A stretch of DNA of 52,293 nt from Pseudomonadota bacterium (lineage in GTDB: Bacteria > Pseudomonadota > Gammaproteobacteria > Burkholderiales > Burkholderiaceae_C): NCBI GenBank assembly GCA_021848345.1, contig JAJZUV010000021.1:1-52293 (forward strand), read 5' to 3'. The position numbers and the translations under genes are program-made. Shown one piece after another: positions 51,528-52,293 of the stretch (position 1 is the stretch's first letter; every line of letters starts with the position of its first letter). The notes below the pieces were generated by a model that saw only the letters and a list, made by a program, of their open reading frames with translations, did no database searches and had not been told where the DNA came from.

Positions 51528-51741
51528 TCCTCGCCCGGTATGCAACTCGCGCTGCGCCACTTGAAAGCCGCAGACGCTGGCCAGCGAAGCTGACCCTTTC
51601 AAGCAGGTCGGTAGATCCGAGCCGGCGCCTGCACGTCGGCTCGGACCACTCCACGGCTGAGGACCAACGGACAACTTCCTGAATCGTCTTGGGCAAACGC
51701 GCAAACGCGGCCAGGTTGCTAAGGATCGAGACCACACCCAT

Positions 51742-51870
51742 CGTAAGTTGTTTCGCTGCGCGAACTGCGGCGCCTTGATGACCCTGAGTACCGGCAAGGG
51801 TAGGCGCTACCGCTACTACAAGTGCCACACCCGCATCGCCAAGCACTCTCAGACCTGCACGACACCTGCG
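51742..51870 (+). pseudogene. Serine recombinase fragment (zinc beta-ribbon domain)
   Basis: The frame reads RKLFRCANCGALMTLSTGKG then RRYRYYKCHTRIAKHSQTC and TTPALP. This is the recombinase zinc beta-ribbon of large serine recombinases, with the CxxC and C...C ligand pairs. A stop at 51658 cuts it from anything upstream, and the downstream sequence no longer matches. The catalytic resolvase domain is absent. Confidence 0.75.
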
Positions 51871-52032
51871 CTGCCGGGCCGACTCGCGGTGGGCCATCTG
51901 CTGTGCGATCTCCAGGCGCCCGCCGCTCCACATTGCAAGGCACTCCTCCGCGCGGCAAGCACCGGTCTATCCCTCAGGTCGTCTCCTCGACAGGGTGTGG
52001 AAGTTTGCTCAGAATCCGACCCACTCAAAACT

Positions 52033-52044
52033 TCCAACGTTGGA
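52033..52044. promoter_or_regulatory. 12-bp palindrome TCCAACGTTGGA
   Basis: A perfect dyad 26 bases upstream of the -35 box of the right-edge gene. It could bind an activator or repressor of that gene; no candidate regulator is visible in the window. Confidence 0.4.
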
Positions 52045-52069
52045 TGTGTTGCCGTTTTGCGTTTTTTGC

Positions 52070-52098
52070 TTGACGGATTCGCTTCCGTGTTCTAGAGT
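52070..52098 (+). promoter_or_regulatory. Sigma-70 promoter of the right-edge gene
   Basis: TTGACG at 52070-52075 and TAGAGT at 52093-52098 are separated by 17 bases, the ideal spacing. The expected transcript start near 52105 leaves a 20-base leader before the ATG at 52126 with its GGAG ribosome site. Confidence 0.65.
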
Positions 52099-52125
52099 TC
52101 GTCCAACAACGCAACGGAGGCGATC

Positions 52126-52293
52126 ATGAGCCACCTGACGAAGCACGCCAAGCAACGCGCCCAGCAACGCGGCATCCCCAAGCTGATGATCGAACTGCTG
52201 CAGCGCTATGGGCACCGGGCCTACGACCACCACGGAGGCGTGATCCGCTACATGGACAAGACCGCGCGCCGCTCCGTGGAAAAGTACATCGGC
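52126..52293 (+). CDS. Hypothetical small protein, N-terminal part (cut by window edge)
   Basis: 56 codons are visible. It starts MSHLTKHAKQRAQQRGI, reminiscent of the HA-x-x-R-x-x-x-RG motif of DUF4258-like proteins, then YDHHGGVIRYMDKTARRS. GGAG stands before the ATG and a good promoter is upstream. Function is unknown; small proteins of this look often sit on integrative elements. The end is outside the window. Confidence 0.7.
   Translation, partial: MSHLTKHAKQRAQQRGIPKLMIELLQRYGHRAYDHHGGVIRYMDKTARRSVEKYIG

Larger units (their letters stand above)
51329..52125. other. Gene-poor stretch with IS-end-like repeats and recombinase remnant
   Basis: No intact gene is supported in these 797 bases. 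They hold repeats with a TGCAAAA core (51322-51527), part of a serine recombinase (51742-51870), and the promoter of the right-edge gene (52033-52098). The 51530-51740 part has open frames on both strands that I do not recognise. Confidence 0.6.

Noticed and set aside
1..52293. tRNA, rRNA, CRISPR array or replication origin
   Set aside because: No cloverleaf, rRNA core sequence, regularly spaced repeats or DnaA-box cluster was seen on reading both strands.

Overview
The window is about 52 kb of high-GC DNA with dense coding on both strands. Gene content points to a metabolically versatile betaproteobacterium of the Burkholderiales type: feruloyl-CoA synthetase-like aromatic catabolism, many LysR regulators divergent from single enzymes or transporters, a polar amino-acid ABC importer with ureide/amide hydrolases, and large c-di-GMP sensor proteins. 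No protein marker fixes the genus. I saw no rRNA, tRNA or CRISPR array.

Layout. (1) 1-1042: an SDR and the start of an amidohydrolase on the minus strand, cut by the left edge. (2) 1203-8066: a c-di-GMP block, with a PAS-PAS-GGDDF-EAL protein, a small lambda-type HTH regulator and a sensor-GAF-GGDEF cyclase, all minus. (3) 8521-9682: a UPF0149 protein and a GNAT acetyltransferase. (4) 9766-16099: a TetR regulator plus secreted SGNH hydrolase, divergent from a CoA ligase, crotonase and acyl-CoA dehydrogenase operon, with a perfect 16-bp palindrome between them. This resembles hydroxycinnamate (hca-type) catabolism. (5) 16053-18468: LysR divergent from DoxX and a DODA-type extradiol dioxygenase. 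(6) 18525-25176: a tightly overlapped seven-gene minus-strand operon. It holds a binding protein, two permeases, an ATPase, a GntR regulator, a fusion of a degenerate OHCU-decarboxylase domain with an allantoate-amidohydrolase-like domain, and an M20 hydrolase. Together they look like an import-and-hydrolysis route for a ureido or amide nitrogen compound. A 16-bp palindrome upstream is the likely GntR operator. (7) 25561-30282: a YhaO/YhaN-like (SbcD/SbcC-related) nuclease-ATPase pair.

(8) 30404-45236: a patchwork of small regulator-target units: MarR with DUF1398; YbfB-type MFS with LysR; EamA exporter with Lrp; a zinc-type oxidoreductase and MBL hydrolase with LysR; a dienelactone-hydrolase-like enzyme with a GlxA-type AraC regulator; LysR with MFS, GFA and MAPEG; and a short VOC protein. 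Several of the divergent gaps carry dyads that fit the adjacent regulator.

(9) 45237-52293: a decayed mobile region around an intact gamma-glutamyltransferase gene. It holds an intact PD-(D/E)XK plus DUF2075/Schlafen-like helicase gene and a composite scar fusing a fragment of that gene to a fragment of the pRiA4b ORF-3-like gene. It also holds an XRE antitoxin next to a toxin gene with an internal deletion, a frameshifted IS3-type transposase remnant, IS-end-like TGCAAAA repeats, the zinc ribbon of a serine recombinase, and a truncated small gene with a clear promoter at the right edge. This region and the operon at 18.5-25.2 kb hold the most unusual material.
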